In this document: positions 16,076 to 25,731 of the stretch, in pieces
Layout: every line of letters begins with the position of its first letter
How positions within the stretch are numbered: the stretch's first letter is position 1
Assembly (NCBI GenBank): GCA_023421075.1
Contig: JAEZUM010000044.1
Coordinates: 1-64,000 of the forward strand
Source: Bacillota bacterium
Lineage (GTDB): Bacteria; Bacillota; Clostridia; Lachnospirales; Lachnospiraceae
DNA: 64,000 nt
Reading direction: 5' to 3'
The notes under the pieces: generated by a model
The model's database searches: none
What the model was told of the DNA's origin: nothing
Seen by the model: only the letters and a program-made list of their open reading frames with translations
Program-made: the position numbers and the translations under genes

Positions 16076-18382
16076 CTATTCGTTCAGGTTATCCCAATCG
16101 ACTTCCAATGGAGTTATTGTAACATTATTTGTATCGGATTTAAAGGTATTTATCCATTCCGGCTGAGGGGGAAGCTGATCTGAGGGTTCTGTGATCTCCG
16201 GATAGTCACCATACTCCTCTTCAATGATCTTAATTCCGTTCAGCGCCCACCAATCCTCATCGGTCAATCTTTGATTACTGACAAACTCATAATGGGAATA
16301 TACACTTCCTCTGCTCAGATACAATTTGCCATTCACCGGAGTAATCACATAGATAAGGTCAAAATATCCGGTTCCCAGGGAAAGATAAGATCCATTGGCA
16401 GAGCTCACATCGGATACCAGCATATCGCTGATTTCAATGCTCGGATAGTCATCGTTTACAATCCCTTTCAAGAAATTGCCTGATATATTCTCCATACTGC
16501 CACCATAACGAAGCAAACGATCATTTTCTTCTTTGGATAGAGGCTCATTCCTTAATTCCTTCACGGAACACTGGATCAACAGCTGCAGCAGCTCTTTATA
16601 TTCGGTGGCTCCGTTCCTAAGACTCTCATTCAACATTCCAAGGTCCTTCAGGACGTTGATCGTATAGTCCGTAAGATAATAAAGCTTTGAGTAGAGTTCT
16701 ACCTGCGGCTCTACATAATGGTACTTCGCATATTCTACCGCACCACCCATTTCCGCCATAGCCTGCTTACCGTATAGTACCGTATCATGTTTTAGTTCCG
16801 TATAGCTTCCGAGTGCGGTACTTAAGGCTTTATTTCGCCATGCCTGGGTCGTCATGAAGAAGGGCATACCAGAATTCGCATCATATTCCTTTAAGGCATC
16901 CTGAAGAGTCCAAAGCCAACCGGTATAAAGATTCGCCGACCATTCCTCAGCACCAAAACCCGCTACCTTCTCCTTCCACTCTCTATAATTCTCGGTGTAT
17001 TCCTCCCACTTATCCTGAGGCTTATACACCTCAAATTGAAGCTGTTCTGCCAGACCGCTGCCCAATACACCCATCACATCAAGCCCGCTGGGTATCGGAC
17101 GAAGGATCGGCGTAATCAGATCCTGAAGAATATCGCTGTCCAGAATATAACGTTGCCCCATAAAACGGAATTGTTTCTCGGTCCCAATCGAGGAGAGAAC
17201 AACCTTACCCTCGATACGTGGTTCCGGAAGCTCTCTGACCGCATTCTCCAGCTTAGAATAATATTCCTCATCATTAAATAGATTCGGATCCTCTTGATCA
17301 CCATAGACCTCTCTTCGCAGTTTATTCATTGTAAATACATCAATGTCATCAGAAGCACCGACATACTGAGATGTAGGCACATAAATATTGGACCAGAGCT
17401 CGGCATCACAGATTTGTTCCGATTTTCCAAAGGTCATATAACTGATCAGCAGTGCTTGAAGTACATTCTCATACTGATACTCACTGTTACTATAGAAGGT
17501 ATAAGGAAAGGTTCCAAACCACATCATTGTACGGAAGAAACGTCCAAGCTCCTCTGTTCTCGTATAGTGACCTCGTACTGTGAATTGACTGTAATCAACA
17601 TCCTTCTGGAGTAATGGAGATGCAGTGATTCCCTCCGCCTTATCGCAAAGCTCATACTCTTTTCTGGCAATCGCCAGAAGCTCTCCATCCACCGCTGCAG
17701 ATACCTCCGTACTGTTTTGTATCAGCATTCTTGCGGTCAGAAAATATACCACATTCTTCTTCTGGAGCTCCTTAAGCTCCTTATCTTCCAAGGAATTCAG
17801 TAAAAGCAGTGACTTATCGAGCATCTGTTTTGTCATCAGCTCCAGATCATCATAAAGGTAGGTTGACTCTACATTAATCAATGATTTATCATAGAACTGG
17901 TGATATAAATGTAACACAGAATCCGAGGTGATAAAGTTTGGAATACCGGTGTACTCATTACTGTCATAGGTATAATACATCTTCGTCGTCTGTGACGGCA
18001 GTACCACAAAGCCGTTATTTACCAGCTTTTTGATTTGATCCTTTGTAAATCCTTTGAACTGACTTATATTTTCAATATTGGACAGATCCTTCGCAATTTT
18101 ATATCCGGCAACCTTTGCTTCAAAGGAGGGTTTCTGATATACTTCCTTCATCGGTTGCACCGACTCAACTGAGATCCATTCAGAATCCAGATAGCGAAAG
18201 CCATCCTGTGTAGCGTCCTCCTCCACCACAGATGGAACGGGGGTAGCCTCCTCTACTTTACTCTCCTCGGAGTTATCCGCATTATTTGTAATCGTCTCGT
18301 TCGCATCATTTTCTTTCTTATCTCCCTGACACCCGGATAATACCAGGCATAAACATATAACCATTGCACATATCCGTTTCAT
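16076..18382 (-). CDS. DUF3160-domain lipoprotein
   Basis: A large exported lipoprotein of 768 residues. The signal peptide ends in a lipobox (LVLSGC), followed by an acidic low-complexity linker (about residues 25-60). The rest is a DUF3160 domain, recognisable by NGFVVLPSQTTKMYYTYDSNEY, GIPNFITSDSVLHLYHQFYD and the C-terminal GTGYFDLIYVITPVNGKLYLSRGSVYSHYEF. The domain has no known biochemical function. A membrane-anchored beta-propeller-like protein gene is 13 bp upstream, so they probably form an operon and may work together at the cell surface. Confidence 0.85.
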   Translation of the reverse strand: MKRICAMVICLCLVLSGCQGDKKENDANETITNNADNSEESKVEEATPVPSVVEEDATQDGFRYLDSEWISVESVQPMKEVYQKPSFEAKVAGYKIAKDLSNIENISQFKGFTKDQIKKLVNNGFVVLPSQTTKMYYTYDSNEYTGIPNFITSDSVLHLYHQFYDKSLINVESTYLYDDLELMTKQMLDKSLLLLNSLEDKELKELQKKNVVYFLTARMLIQNSTEVSAAVDGELLAIARKEYELCDKAEGITASPLLQKDVDYSQFTVRGHYTRTEELGRFFRTMMWFGTFPYTFYSNSEYQYENVLQALLISYMTFGKSEQICDAELWSNIYVPTSQYVGASDDIDVFTMNKLRREVYGDQEDPNLFNDEEYYSKLENAVRELPEPRIEGKVVLSSIGTEKQFRFMGQRYILDSDILQDLITPILRPIPSGLDVMGVLGSGLAEQLQFEVYKPQDKWEEYTENYREWKEKVAGFGAEEWSANLYTGWLWTLQDALKEYDANSGMPFFMTTQAWRNKALSTALGSYTELKHDTVLYGKQAMAEMGGAVEYAKYHYVEPQVELYSKLYYLTDYTINVLKDLGMLNESLRNGATEYKELLQLLIQCSVKELRNEPLSKEENDRLLRYGGSMENISGNFLKGIVNDDYPSIEISDMLVSDVSSANGSYLSLGTGYFDLIYVITPVNGKLYLSRGSVYSHYEFVSNQRLTDEDWWALNGIKIIEEEYGDYPEITEPSDQLPPQPEWINTFKSDTNNVTITPLEVDWDNLNE

Positions 18383-18395
18383 AATTTTCCTCCCT

Positions 18396-19130
18396 CTAAT
18401 CTACCGTTAAGATTAAGCCAGACTCTAAATGTAATCTTTCACTTTTCTTCTGTCCATCGTTATAGGTTATACGTATCTGATTCTCACCCGTAATCACTGC
18501 ATCCAGAATCTTGTTATATTCCTTACTATGTGCTAACATCAGGAAGCCAAAGTCAAACCAATGATACACAAATAACTTTTCCTTCCCGACCTCTTCCTTT
18601 GTGATAAAGATAATCTCCTCACCCTTGGTGTCAACCAGATCTCCGGCGATAAAATCCTCCCAGTTTCCTGCAATATCCGATCCGGTCCACTTTTTAACCA
18701 GCTTACCTTCTTTATAATTGAATACAAATAACCGGTTTTTTTCTTCCTTATCATAATGGGTAGTTTTCTTCACGGCAGTCAGAAGCTCCTTCTCTCCGTC
18801 TCCATCGATGTCAGCCACTAATAGCTTCCAAGGTTTCAGACCGGAAAAATCATTTTCATAGGAGCGTTCCCAGACACCGCTCTTCTTGCGGTTAAGTACC
18901 AGAAATCGATCACCGTATGTGTTATCCTCCGTAGTGCTGACAAACGTATAGGCCGTATTGTCCTCCACCGCATAAGCAATTAAGCGTTCCCTGTCAACCA
19001 ATGCTTTGTTCAGCTGTTCCACGACTCCTACTGCTTCCTTTAACTGCCATAGCACGAGAAACAGACCCATGATCAGAAGGCAGGCTATGTCTATCATAAT
19101 CCTTAGAATAATTCTACTCCTTGTTTTCAT
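18396..19130 (-). CDS. Membrane-anchored VCBS/FG-GAP-like protein
   Basis: A 244-residue protein with one N-terminal membrane helix (IILRIMIDIACLLIMGLFLVLW) and an extracytoplasmic domain. The segment LLVADIDGDGEKELLTAVKK is an FG-GAP/VCBS-type calcium-binding repeat, and two more weak repeats follow (IAGDLVDTKGEEIIFIT). This fits a small beta-propeller fragment. It is the first gene of a leftward unit with the DUF3160 lipoprotein 13 bp downstream. The specific function is unknown. Confidence 0.68.
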   Translation of the reverse strand: MKTRSRIILRIMIDIACLLIMGLFLVLWQLKEAVGVVEQLNKALVDRERLIAYAVEDNTAYTFVSTTEDNTYGDRFLVLNRKKSGVWERSYENDFSGLKPWKLLVADIDGDGEKELLTAVKKTTHYDKEEKNRLFVFNYKEGKLVKKWTGSDIAGNWEDFIAGDLVDTKGEEIIFITKEEVGKEKLFVYHWFDFGFLMLAHSKEYNKILDAVITGENQIRITYNDGQKKSERLHLESGLILTVD

Positions 19131-19281
19131 TGAGGATCCCTTTTCTGTTCGAACATTTCATTATAAACAACACTTAACCGATTTATACATTTTATCCATG
19201 ATAGCCATATTTTACCACCCTGTTATTTCCATGACAATACAAATAAAGGTTCTTAAAAAAACCTTAAGAAATAAGAAACAA

Positions 19282-19307
19282 AAAAAGTCTGCCTCAGCAG
19301 ACTTTTT
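19282..19307. terminator. Bidirectional terminator
   Basis: AAAAAGTCTGC-tca-like loop-GCAGACTTTTT: a perfect stem with A-run and T-run. It lies downstream of the leftward zinc-ribbon gene (19423-19626) on the minus strand. Confidence 0.8.
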
Positions 19308-19422
19308 CATAATAGGAAGCATATATTAAAAATATCTGCTTTACAAATATTTTGTGGAGCAAGTTATTAAAACAGGAAGCAACAGACCAAGGTCTACTAC
19401 TTCCTGAATTATGTTATGTTAG

Positions 19423-19626
19423 TTATCTTCTACCTCTGTTACCCTGTCCACCGCGATTGTCTCTGCCACCAAAGCCATTGTTCTTCTCATTTTTTCTTGC
19501 TCTTCTGCAATCGGGGCATCTTACTGGCTCATTATCAAAACCTTTCTCCTTATAAAAAGCCTGCTCGCTTTCGGTGAATACAAACTCTGCCTTACAATCC
19601 TTACATACGATTACCTTGTCTGCCAT
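19423..19626 (-). CDS. Zinc-ribbon protein with Gly/Arg-rich tail
   Basis: A 67-residue protein. The N-terminal half carries two CxxC pairs (VCKDC and RCPDC) about 25 residues apart, which should bind one zinc. The C-terminal tail is Gly/Arg/Asn-rich (FGGRDNRGGQGNRGRR), like RNA-binding RGG tails. The family (probable zinc-ribbon domain) is widespread in Clostridia. I chose the ATG at 19626, eight bases after AAGGAGG, not the longer frame. A terminator follows. An RNA-related role is inference. Confidence 0.8.
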   Translation of the reverse strand: MADKVIVCKDCKAEFVFTESEQAFYKEKGFDNEPVRCPDCRRARKNEKNNGFGGRDNRGGQGNRGRR

Positions 19627-20203
19627 ACCAAGTTCCTCCTTGATCATAAATAAATTAAAAACTCTACAATAAACTACGTTCCGATAGATTAAAGCGGTTG
19701 GCGAATAAGGAAATCGATCCAGATTAATTTATAGGAATACTTTGATTATAACATGTGATTTCATATTTGCAATACACATCGCTCTTATAAATAGAAGATT
19801 TCGGTAATTTTTTAAATAAACATAGATAATCAGAATTCTTTCAAGAACACCCTATACATGTATTTACAATTCTGCCAACAAATAAATCACTATCATTGTC
19901 ATAAAGATATCAGATCATTCAAAAACTAATCTGTATATTACAGCTATGGCTGTTTTTCTGCTTACTATGGCAAAACTATATCCGTTTGCATACAAATGTA
20001 TGATATAATGTAAGCGTAGTGAGCATACTACAAGCTTGCTTGATGGTATGCGATCGGAGCTGAAGATCATGAACATGTCTTATGTTCATGATATAATGTA
20101 AGCGTAGTGAGCATACTGCAAGCTTGCTTGTAGGTATGCGATCGGGGCAATATTGCCGTACTATTTTTACTTATTGTTAAGTCCATAACACGGGGGTGAT
20201 AAT
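19627..20203. other. Intergenic region with tandem structured repeats
   Basis: About 575 bp with no gene. The first 350 bases are AT-rich and I see nothing definite. The last 200 hold two tandem copies of a structured repeat (20002-20148), each beginning with GATATAATG, which resembles a -10 box. The phosphoesterase gene starts 55 bases later. Confidence 0.5.
20002..20148 (+). repeat. Tandem structured repeat, copies A and B
   Basis: Copy A (20002-20089) and the shorter copy B (20090-20148) share GATATAATGTAAGCGTAGTG, then a hairpin GCATAC...ACAAGC-TT-GCTTG...GTATGC and CGATCGG. Copy A also has a perfect 11-bp hairpin ATCATGAACAT / ATGTTCATGAT (20066-20092). A third copy at 35154-35232 has the same fold with different paired bases. 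Confidence 0.8.
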
Positions 20204-21145
20204 ATGCGAACAGACAACCGACTGACCCAGGCTTACAAGAACGCAAAGGTTGAGTATTTTGATGAAAACTCAAAATATATCTTTTTCAGCGATATTCACC
20301 GGGGTGATGACAGTGTATCGGATGAATTTACCCGCAACCAAAACATCTATCTGCATGCTCTGAACTATTACTATAATCAAGGGTATGAATACGTGGAGGT
20401 CGGAGACGGAGATGAACTCTGGGAATACCCTACCTTCAAACATATCCGATTAGCGCATACTGATATCTTTATCGTACTTAAGAAATTCTTCGACGACCAT
20501 CGTTTGACGATACTTTACGGCAATCATAATATATACCTGAAATCAAAACGTTATGTTTACGATAATTATTTTACCTTCTATGATGAATATAACCAGGAAA
20601 GAGTAGAGCTGTTCCGGGATCTTGAACCCTATGAGGCTCTTGTATTAAAGGAAAAAAACACCGATCAGGAAATACTCGTTGTACATGGCCATCAAGGCGA
20701 TTTCATGAATGACCAGCTCTGGTTTGTATCGATGCTGTTAATGCGTTACTTCTGGCGCTTCATGCATGTCGTGGGCTTTGAGAATCCCTCCAGCCCTGCG
20801 CGAAACTTATATAAACGGCATAAGGTTGAGCGCGCCTATAACAAATGGATTCAGAAACACAAAATGATGCTGATCTGCGGCCACACACACCGCCCGAAAT
20901 ACCCGAAAAGCAATGAACTCCCCTACTTTAATACCGGCTGTTGTATCCATACCAGAGGTATTACCGGAATAGAAATCCTCCATGGTAAAATCATTATGGT
21001 TGATTGGCGTATTGCCGCGGATGACAATGGAGTGGTGAGAATCGAACGTGTTGTTGTAAGAGGCCCGGAGCCCATTGGAAAGTTCGATTGCAAAAATAAT
21101 CCGTATTCCGGAAATTGCAATGCAGCGGATGAGGATGATGACTGA
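20204..21145 (+). CDS. Calcineurin-like metallophosphoesterase
   Basis: A 313-residue phosphoesterase with the full dinuclear-metal motif set: FSDIHRGDD (D-x-H), EVGDGDELWEY, LYGNHNIYL (GNH), VVHGHQGDF and ICGHTHRPKY (GHTH). The arrangement resembles UDP-diacylglucosamine hydrolase LpxH, but a Gram-positive has no lipid A, so the substrate is likely another phosphoester. Inserted aromatic segments (LLMRYFWRFMHVVGF) suggest membrane contact. The ATG follows GGGGGTG. Structured repeats lie upstream. Function beyond phosphoesterase is unknown. Confidence 0.85.
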   Translation: MRTDNRLTQAYKNAKVEYFDENSKYIFFSDIHRGDDSVSDEFTRNQNIYLHALNYYYNQGYEYVEVGDGDELWEYPTFKHIRLAHTDIFIVLKKFFDDHRLTILYGNHNIYLKSKRYVYDNYFTFYDEYNQERVELFRDLEPYEALVLKEKNTDQEILVVHGHQGDFMNDQLWFVSMLLMRYFWRFMHVVGFENPSSPARNLYKRHKVERAYNKWIQKHKMMLICGHTHRPKYPKSNELPYFNTGCCIHTRGITGIEILHGKIIMVDWRIAADDNGVVRIERVVVRGPEPIGKFDCKNNPYSGNCNAADEDDD

Positions 21146-21172
21146 CCATTACAGATTTATCCTCTCATAAAG

Positions 21173-21209
21173 AATCACCTCCTAGGGTAAGCTATTCTTG
21201 GAGGTGATT
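21173..21209 (+). promoter_or_regulatory. Hairpin that pairs the Shine-Dalgarno of the CBS gene
   Basis: AATCACCTCC (21173-21182) pairs perfectly with GGAGGTGATT (21200-21209), which contains the ribosome binding site. TTATTTTG follows, so the same stem may also act as terminator of the phosphoesterase gene. Confidence 0.7.
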
Positions 21210-21213
21210 TATT

Positions 21214-21642
21214 TTGAAGGTAAGAGACATCATGACGAAAGACATTGCTAGTTTAAGATCTGACGATTCCCTTGAGCATGCAGCTCAGCTGATGAAACAG
21301 TATAACTGTGGATCCCTTCCGGTGTGTACCCAGGATAAGTTGATCGGTATTATAACCGACCGAGACATTACCGTTCGTTCAGTAGCAACCGGTGAGGATG
21401 TGTCGCATAAAAGAGTCGGAGATGTTATGACAAATGATGTGGTTTTTGCCAACCCGGAAACGGATGTAAATGACGCCGCCAAAATTATGAGCGACCGTCA
21501 GATCCGCCGGCTTCCCGTGGTGGAAAACAACAGTCTGATCGGCATCGTTGCCCTGGGTGATATCTCTTTAGAGCCAGCCTGCCAAGAAAGTGCAGAGGAC
21601 GCGCTGAAAAACATCTCCAAACCTGGCGTAAGCTTACGATAA
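21214..21642 (+). CDS. CBS-domain pair protein
   Basis: A 142-residue protein made of two CBS domains (MTKDIASLRSDDSLEHAAQLM... and VMTNDVVFANPETDVNDAAKIM...), forming one Bateman module that usually binds adenosine nucleotides or acts as a stress-responsive sensor. IGIITDRDITVR and IGIVALGDISL are the ligand-side motifs. The start is TTG, set by GGAGGTG seven bases upstream. That ribosome binding site lies within a perfect hairpin, which would lower translation unless opened. A terminator follows. Confidence 0.87.
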   Translation: MKVRDIMTKDIASLRSDDSLEHAAQLMKQYNCGSLPVCTQDKLIGIITDRDITVRSVATGEDVSHKRVGDVMTNDVVFANPETDVNDAAKIMSDRQIRRLPVVENNSLIGIVALGDISLEPACQESAEDALKNISKPGVSLR

Positions 21643-21696
21643 TATCACCAACTAAGGATTTTCGTAATGCTAGGCAGACAAGTAAAATGTATGTGA

Positions 21697-21732
21697 AAGG
21701 AAGGACACTATTTATGGTGTCCTTTACTTTTT
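21697..21732 (+). terminator. Terminator of the CBS gene
   Basis: AAGGACAC-tatttatg-GTGTCCTT followed by TACTTTTT. Confidence 0.82.
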
Positions 21733-22074
21733 AACTCAAAATCATTATTTTACATTTTAATCATCATATTATAATACGTTCCGGCATATTGTATCATTAT
21801 AATTTATAATAAATAACTTCAATTATTAGACAAAAACATCCCTGTCAATCAAACATTTTCTTCTTTGCATCTCATAATTCCTGTCAATTAATATCAATAT
21901 AGGAAGACACCGGCATTAACCCCAAGCAAAAAGTAGTAAAAATTTTTGCAATAAAGTCTTCTTTTATATATTTTTAATTGAATTTCTCTTCCATCATGTT
22001 AAACTGTACAGGATAAGCTCTAAAATAATTACTATAGAGGAAACAGAAGGCAGCTTTGCCGGAGGGAGGATATT
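21733..22074. other. AT-rich intergenic region
   Basis: About 340 bp, strongly AT-rich, upstream of a membrane protein gene. I see no gene or strong hairpin. A weak promoter-like TTGAAT / TTAAACT pair lies near 21979-22005. Confidence 0.35.
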
Positions 22075-22875
22075 ATGAAAAAACCTAAAATACCGATAAA
22101 CAAAAAGAAAATCAATGGATTGTCCATGATCTATCTCTTGCTACGACTATCCGTGATCATTGTTATTCTGGATCAAATCAGGAGCAGAGATTATGAAAAT
22201 ATATTTCTTTGTATTCTTACTTTGATTTTGTTTATGATCCCAAGCTTTATTGAAAAAAGAATCCATATTGATATACCGGATACCCTGGAGGTGATCATAT
22301 TGCTGTTTATCTTCTCCGCGGAGATACTTGGCGAGATTAATGCGTACTATCTGATCTTCCCTTACTGGGATACAACTCTGCATACGATAAACGGCTTTCT
22401 CGCGGCAGCAATCGGATTATCCCTGATTGATATTCTGAATAAGAATGATAAATTTGCAATATCCTTATCTCCCGTATTCGTGGCTTTGGTTGCCTTCTGT
22501 TTCTCCATGACCATTGGGGTGGTATGGGAGTTATTCGAATTCTCCATGGATCAATTCCTTGGATTTGATATGCAAAAGGATACCTACCTGAACACATTTC
22601 AATCGGTTCTTCTCAACCGGGACGGACGAAATGTACCGATCAAGGTGATTGTTGATAGCGTGGTGATTAACGGAGAAACCTGGAAAGCTTACATTGATTT
22701 GGGCCTGATTGACACAATGCTGGATCTGTTGGTTAATTTTATAGGAGCAGCGGTATTTTCTGTCTTTGGTTATTTTTATATCAAGCAAAGAGGAAAAGGA
22801 AACTTTTTAAAGCGGTTTATTCTAAAGTCGAACATACAGGCATATCGTGAGGAAAAGGAGTCACAGAATCAATAG
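22075..22875 (+). CDS. Polytopic membrane protein, DUF2238/YjdF-like
   Basis: A 266-residue integral membrane protein with six to seven predicted helices and a basic N-terminus. The segment FPYWDTTLHTINGFLAAAIGLSLIDIL, with WD and H near the start of a helix, recalls the DUF2238/YjdF family, and VVWELFEFSMDQFLGFDMQKDTYLNT is the likely polar loop that follows (similar to WElyEy..D in that family). Function unknown. GGAGGGAGG lies before the ATG. It is monocistronic, with a terminator after it. Confidence 0.65.
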   Translation: MKKPKIPINKKKINGLSMIYLLLRLSVIIVILDQIRSRDYENIFLCILTLILFMIPSFIEKRIHIDIPDTLEVIILLFIFSAEILGEINAYYLIFPYWDTTLHTINGFLAAAIGLSLIDILNKNDKFAISLSPVFVALVAFCFSMTIGVVWELFEFSMDQFLGFDMQKDTYLNTFQSVLLNRDGRNVPIKVIVDSVVINGETWKAYIDLGLIDTMLDLLVNFIGAAVFSVFGYFYIKQRGKGNFLKRFILKSNIQAYREEKESQNQ

Positions 22876-22910
22876 AATAAGTGATTTAAGTACTTTATAA
22901 CATGGTCAAA

Positions 22911-22974
22911 AAAATGCCCCTGGCTGTCGTAAACAGGTTAATTACCTATTTATCATCGCCAAGGGCATATTTAT
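22911..22974. terminator. Terminator between convergent genes
   Basis: AAATGCCCcTGGC pairs with GCCAaGGGCATATTT, with an inner GGTTAATTACC hairpin. It ends the membrane protein gene and lies beyond the leftward xdh gene. Confidence 0.75.
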
Positions 22975-23060
22975 TTATCAAACATATACTACAGCACCAA
23001 AACAGCTCATTTAGACGGCTGTTCGAATTTGCCGACTGAATAATCTGATTACATCAATTA

Positions 23061-25664
23061 TTACTTGTGATAGAAGGTGTTCTCAAGAGGAAGCTTGGTT
23101 CGAAATACCCCGTCTTTTTTATAGTATGCATTCTGACAGGCAGGTGCACCCATAACCGCAACGATTTCTCCGATACCCTTTGCCCCATAAGCCAGATCTA
23201 TCTGATTCTTCTCTATCAGATGCATTTCAATCGGAGGCATTTGGGTGGACTTAAACAGTCCCAGAGTTCCCAATTTCACTTGGGGAATTCCATCTTTTAA
23301 CGGGAAGTCTTCGGTTAGGCCATAGCCAAGAGCCATCGCTGCTCCCCCTTCAATCTGTCCGGTTAATGACAAGGGATTAATTACTCTTCCTACATCATGA
23401 GCGGCAACAATCTGTACTACCTTTCCTTCCTGATCAAGAACATATAACTGAGTTCCGTAGCCATAAGCTACATGGCTTACCGGATTTTGCTTCGGTGAAC
23501 CCATGGGATCCGATTTGAAATCATACTCACCGATATATTCTTTTCCTTCCAGCTCCTTCAGTGATAGGCCTTTCTCCAGATCCGCTCGGAGTTCCTTTGC
23601 ACTGACATGAGCCGCTTCACCGGCAAATACGGTCTGTCTGGAAGCAGTCGTTGTTCCGGAATTCGGAGTAAACTTGGTATCAGGATGCTCAACGATCATA
23701 CTGTCTCTGGAAAGACCGGTGGTCTCACCGACTATCTGTAACAATACGGTTTGGACTCCCTGGCCGATTGCACCGGCAGAGGAACGAATATGAACCTTAC
23801 CCTCGATAACCTTTAGGTTACAACGGCCTACATCGGGAACACCGACACCAAGACCGGAATTCTTCATCCCGCTGGCTATTCCCACGTAGTAATTGGGATC
23901 CGCTTCATATCTCTCAAAGGCATCCTTCACCGCTTCTAAGGTCTCCGCCATAGCAGTTCCTTCATCGGCAATCTGACCATTGGGCAAGGACTGACCTGGC
24001 CGGATTGCATTACGATATCGAATCTCCCAACCGGAGATCCCTACCTTTTCTGCCAAAAGGTTAATCAATGGTTCAACCACCGCACAGGATTGTGTAACAC
24101 CAAAACCGCGGAAAGCTCCTGCAGGAGGATTGTTAGTATAATAAGCATTACCTTCTACATCTACATTCTGGTAATTATAGGGCCCACCGATGTGAGTGCA
24201 GGCTCTTTGAAGAACCGGTCCACCCAGGGAACCATAAGCTCCGGTATCCGAGATCAGACGAGCCTGTAAGCCTTGCAGGATTCCATTCTCATCACATCCA
24301 ATCTTACAATAGATCTCCATCGCATGACGCTTCGGATGATAATTAATACTTTCCTGACGACTGAAGGATACTTTAACAGGCCGTTTCGTCAGATAAGCAC
24401 ATAAGGCTGCCTGATGCTGGACGCTCATGTCCTCTTTGCCGCCAAAGCCGCCGCCTACCGTGGCGCTCTGTATACGAACCTTTTCCTGAGGGATACCAAG
24501 ATATGCACTGATCTCATGATATTCATCATAGATCCCCTGACCACCGGTTATTACAAAAATACCATCACCTTCCGGCACCGCAACTGCGGTCTCCGGTTCC
24601 ATAAAGGCATGTTCTGTGGGAGGCAGGGTAAAGGTTGCTTCTGCGATGTATTTGGAAGAATGAAGCGCGGTCTCTGCATCACCGCGTTTTACCTCCTGAT
24701 GACTGAATAAGTTATTCTCCGGCTTAACCATCTTACCGAATAGCATATAGCCTTCCCCATGTACTAAGGGGGCACCGGGCGCTGCCGCTTCCTTTGGATT
24801 ATTAATCGGTGATAACTCCTCATAATCTATTTCCACCGCCTTGACGGCTTCGATTGCCTGCTCCTTCGTCTCAGCTACCACCATCGCAAGTGTATCTCCG
24901 CAGCATTTGGTCTCTTCACCGATGGCGATCATTCCGGGCCAATCCTTAGCAAGATGCCCGATGTATCTGCTTCCGGGTATATCCTTAGCCGTATATACTG
25001 CTACCACACCCGGCATGGCCAAGGCCTTCTCGGTTCGGATATCAAGAATTTTAGCTCTCGCATACTTACTAAATACGTTTTTGCCATACAGCATTCCCTC
25101 AAAGGAATAATCATCTGCATACATTGCTGTCCCCAGGGTCTTTGGTATCGCATCCACGCGATGTACCTTCTCGCCTACTTTTACATTCTGTTCCGTTTCC
25201 GGTACCGGGATCCCTTCCCGCAGCATTTTTGCCGCCAGAAGAATCGCTTCTTCAATCTTCGTATATCCGGTACAGCGACAGATATTATTACGGATGGCGT
25301 ACTTCACCTCTTCCGGGGTTGGCTCCGGATTCTGATCGATCAGACACTTGCCGCAAACTACCATTCCGGGAATACAGAAACCACATTGAACTGCACCCGT
25401 CTGAGCAAAGGCATAGCCAAATACTTCTCTTTCCCGTTCGGTAAAGCCTTCGATGGTCTGTATCTTTTTTCCTTCCAACTTCGAAAGCTTCTGAATACAA
25501 GAACGAACCGTCTTTCCATCGATAATAATCGTACAGGTACCGCAAGCACCTTCCTTACAGCCATCCTTAACCGAAGTGATCTTAAGCTCATTCCTTAGAA
25601 AGTCCATTAATGGCATATCTTTTTCTGATTGGTATACTTTATTGTTAATAACTACCGAATACAT
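23061..25664 (-). CDS. xdh: Fused 2Fe-2S/molybdopterin xanthine dehydrogenase
   Basis: Hydroxylates purines (hypoxanthine to xanthine to urate, or the reverse under reducing conditions). One 867-residue chain joins an N-terminal two-cluster Fe-S domain (CKEGACGTC, then CGFCIPGMVVCGKC and CRCTGYTKI) directly to the molybdopterin domain (GGQGIYDE, GGGFGGKED, and catalytic Glu in GAKGIGE near the C-terminus). There is no FAD domain. This plan is that of the selenium-dependent xanthine dehydrogenase/XdhD group. I chose the ATG at 25664, behind AAGGAAGG. No XdhB/YgfM-type FAD subunit is in the window, so electrons probably leave through another protein. It is the last gene of the leftward purine arm. 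Confidence 0.92.
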   Translation of the reverse strand: MYSVVINNKVYQSEKDMPLMDFLRNELKITSVKDGCKEGACGTCTIIIDGKTVRSCIQKLSKLEGKKIQTIEGFTEREREVFGYAFAQTGAVQCGFCIPGMVVCGKCLIDQNPEPTPEEVKYAIRNNICRCTGYTKIEEAILLAAKMLREGIPVPETEQNVKVGEKVHRVDAIPKTLGTAMYADDYSFEGMLYGKNVFSKYARAKILDIRTEKALAMPGVVAVYTAKDIPGSRYIGHLAKDWPGMIAIGEETKCCGDTLAMVVAETKEQAIEAVKAVEIDYEELSPINNPKEAAAPGAPLVHGEGYMLFGKMVKPENNLFSHQEVKRGDAETALHSSKYIAEATFTLPPTEHAFMEPETAVAVPEGDGIFVITGGQGIYDEYHEISAYLGIPQEKVRIQSATVGGGFGGKEDMSVQHQAALCAYLTKRPVKVSFSRQESINYHPKRHAMEIYCKIGCDENGILQGLQARLISDTGAYGSLGGPVLQRACTHIGGPYNYQNVDVEGNAYYTNNPPAGAFRGFGVTQSCAVVEPLINLLAEKVGISGWEIRYRNAIRPGQSLPNGQIADEGTAMAETLEAVKDAFERYEADPNYYVGIASGMKNSGLGVGVPDVGRCNLKVIEGKVHIRSSAGAIGQGVQTVLLQIVGETTGLSRDSMIVEHPDTKFTPNSGTTTASRQTVFAGEAAHVSAKELRADLEKGLSLKELEGKEYIGEYDFKSDPMGSPKQNPVSHVAYGYGTQLYVLDQEGKVVQIVAAHDVGRVINPLSLTGQIEGGAAMALGYGLTEDFPLKDGIPQVKLGTLGLFKSTQMPPIEMHLIEKNQIDLAYGAKGIGEIVAVMGAPACQNAYYKKDGVFRTKLPLENTFYHK

Positions 25665-25731
25665 TTCTGATACCTTCCTTCCCATCAGCGCTTTATTCAT
25701 TATTCCTCATGATCTATATTTAATGACAATA

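Noticed and set aside
19352..19555. Plus-strand frame opposite the zinc-ribbon gene
   Set aside because: The minus-strand gene has CxxC motifs and a ribosome site; the plus frame has neither.
20002..20148. Tandem repeats as a small CRISPR array
   Set aside because: Only two units, unequal length, no spacers of constant size, no cas genes, and a third copy far away.
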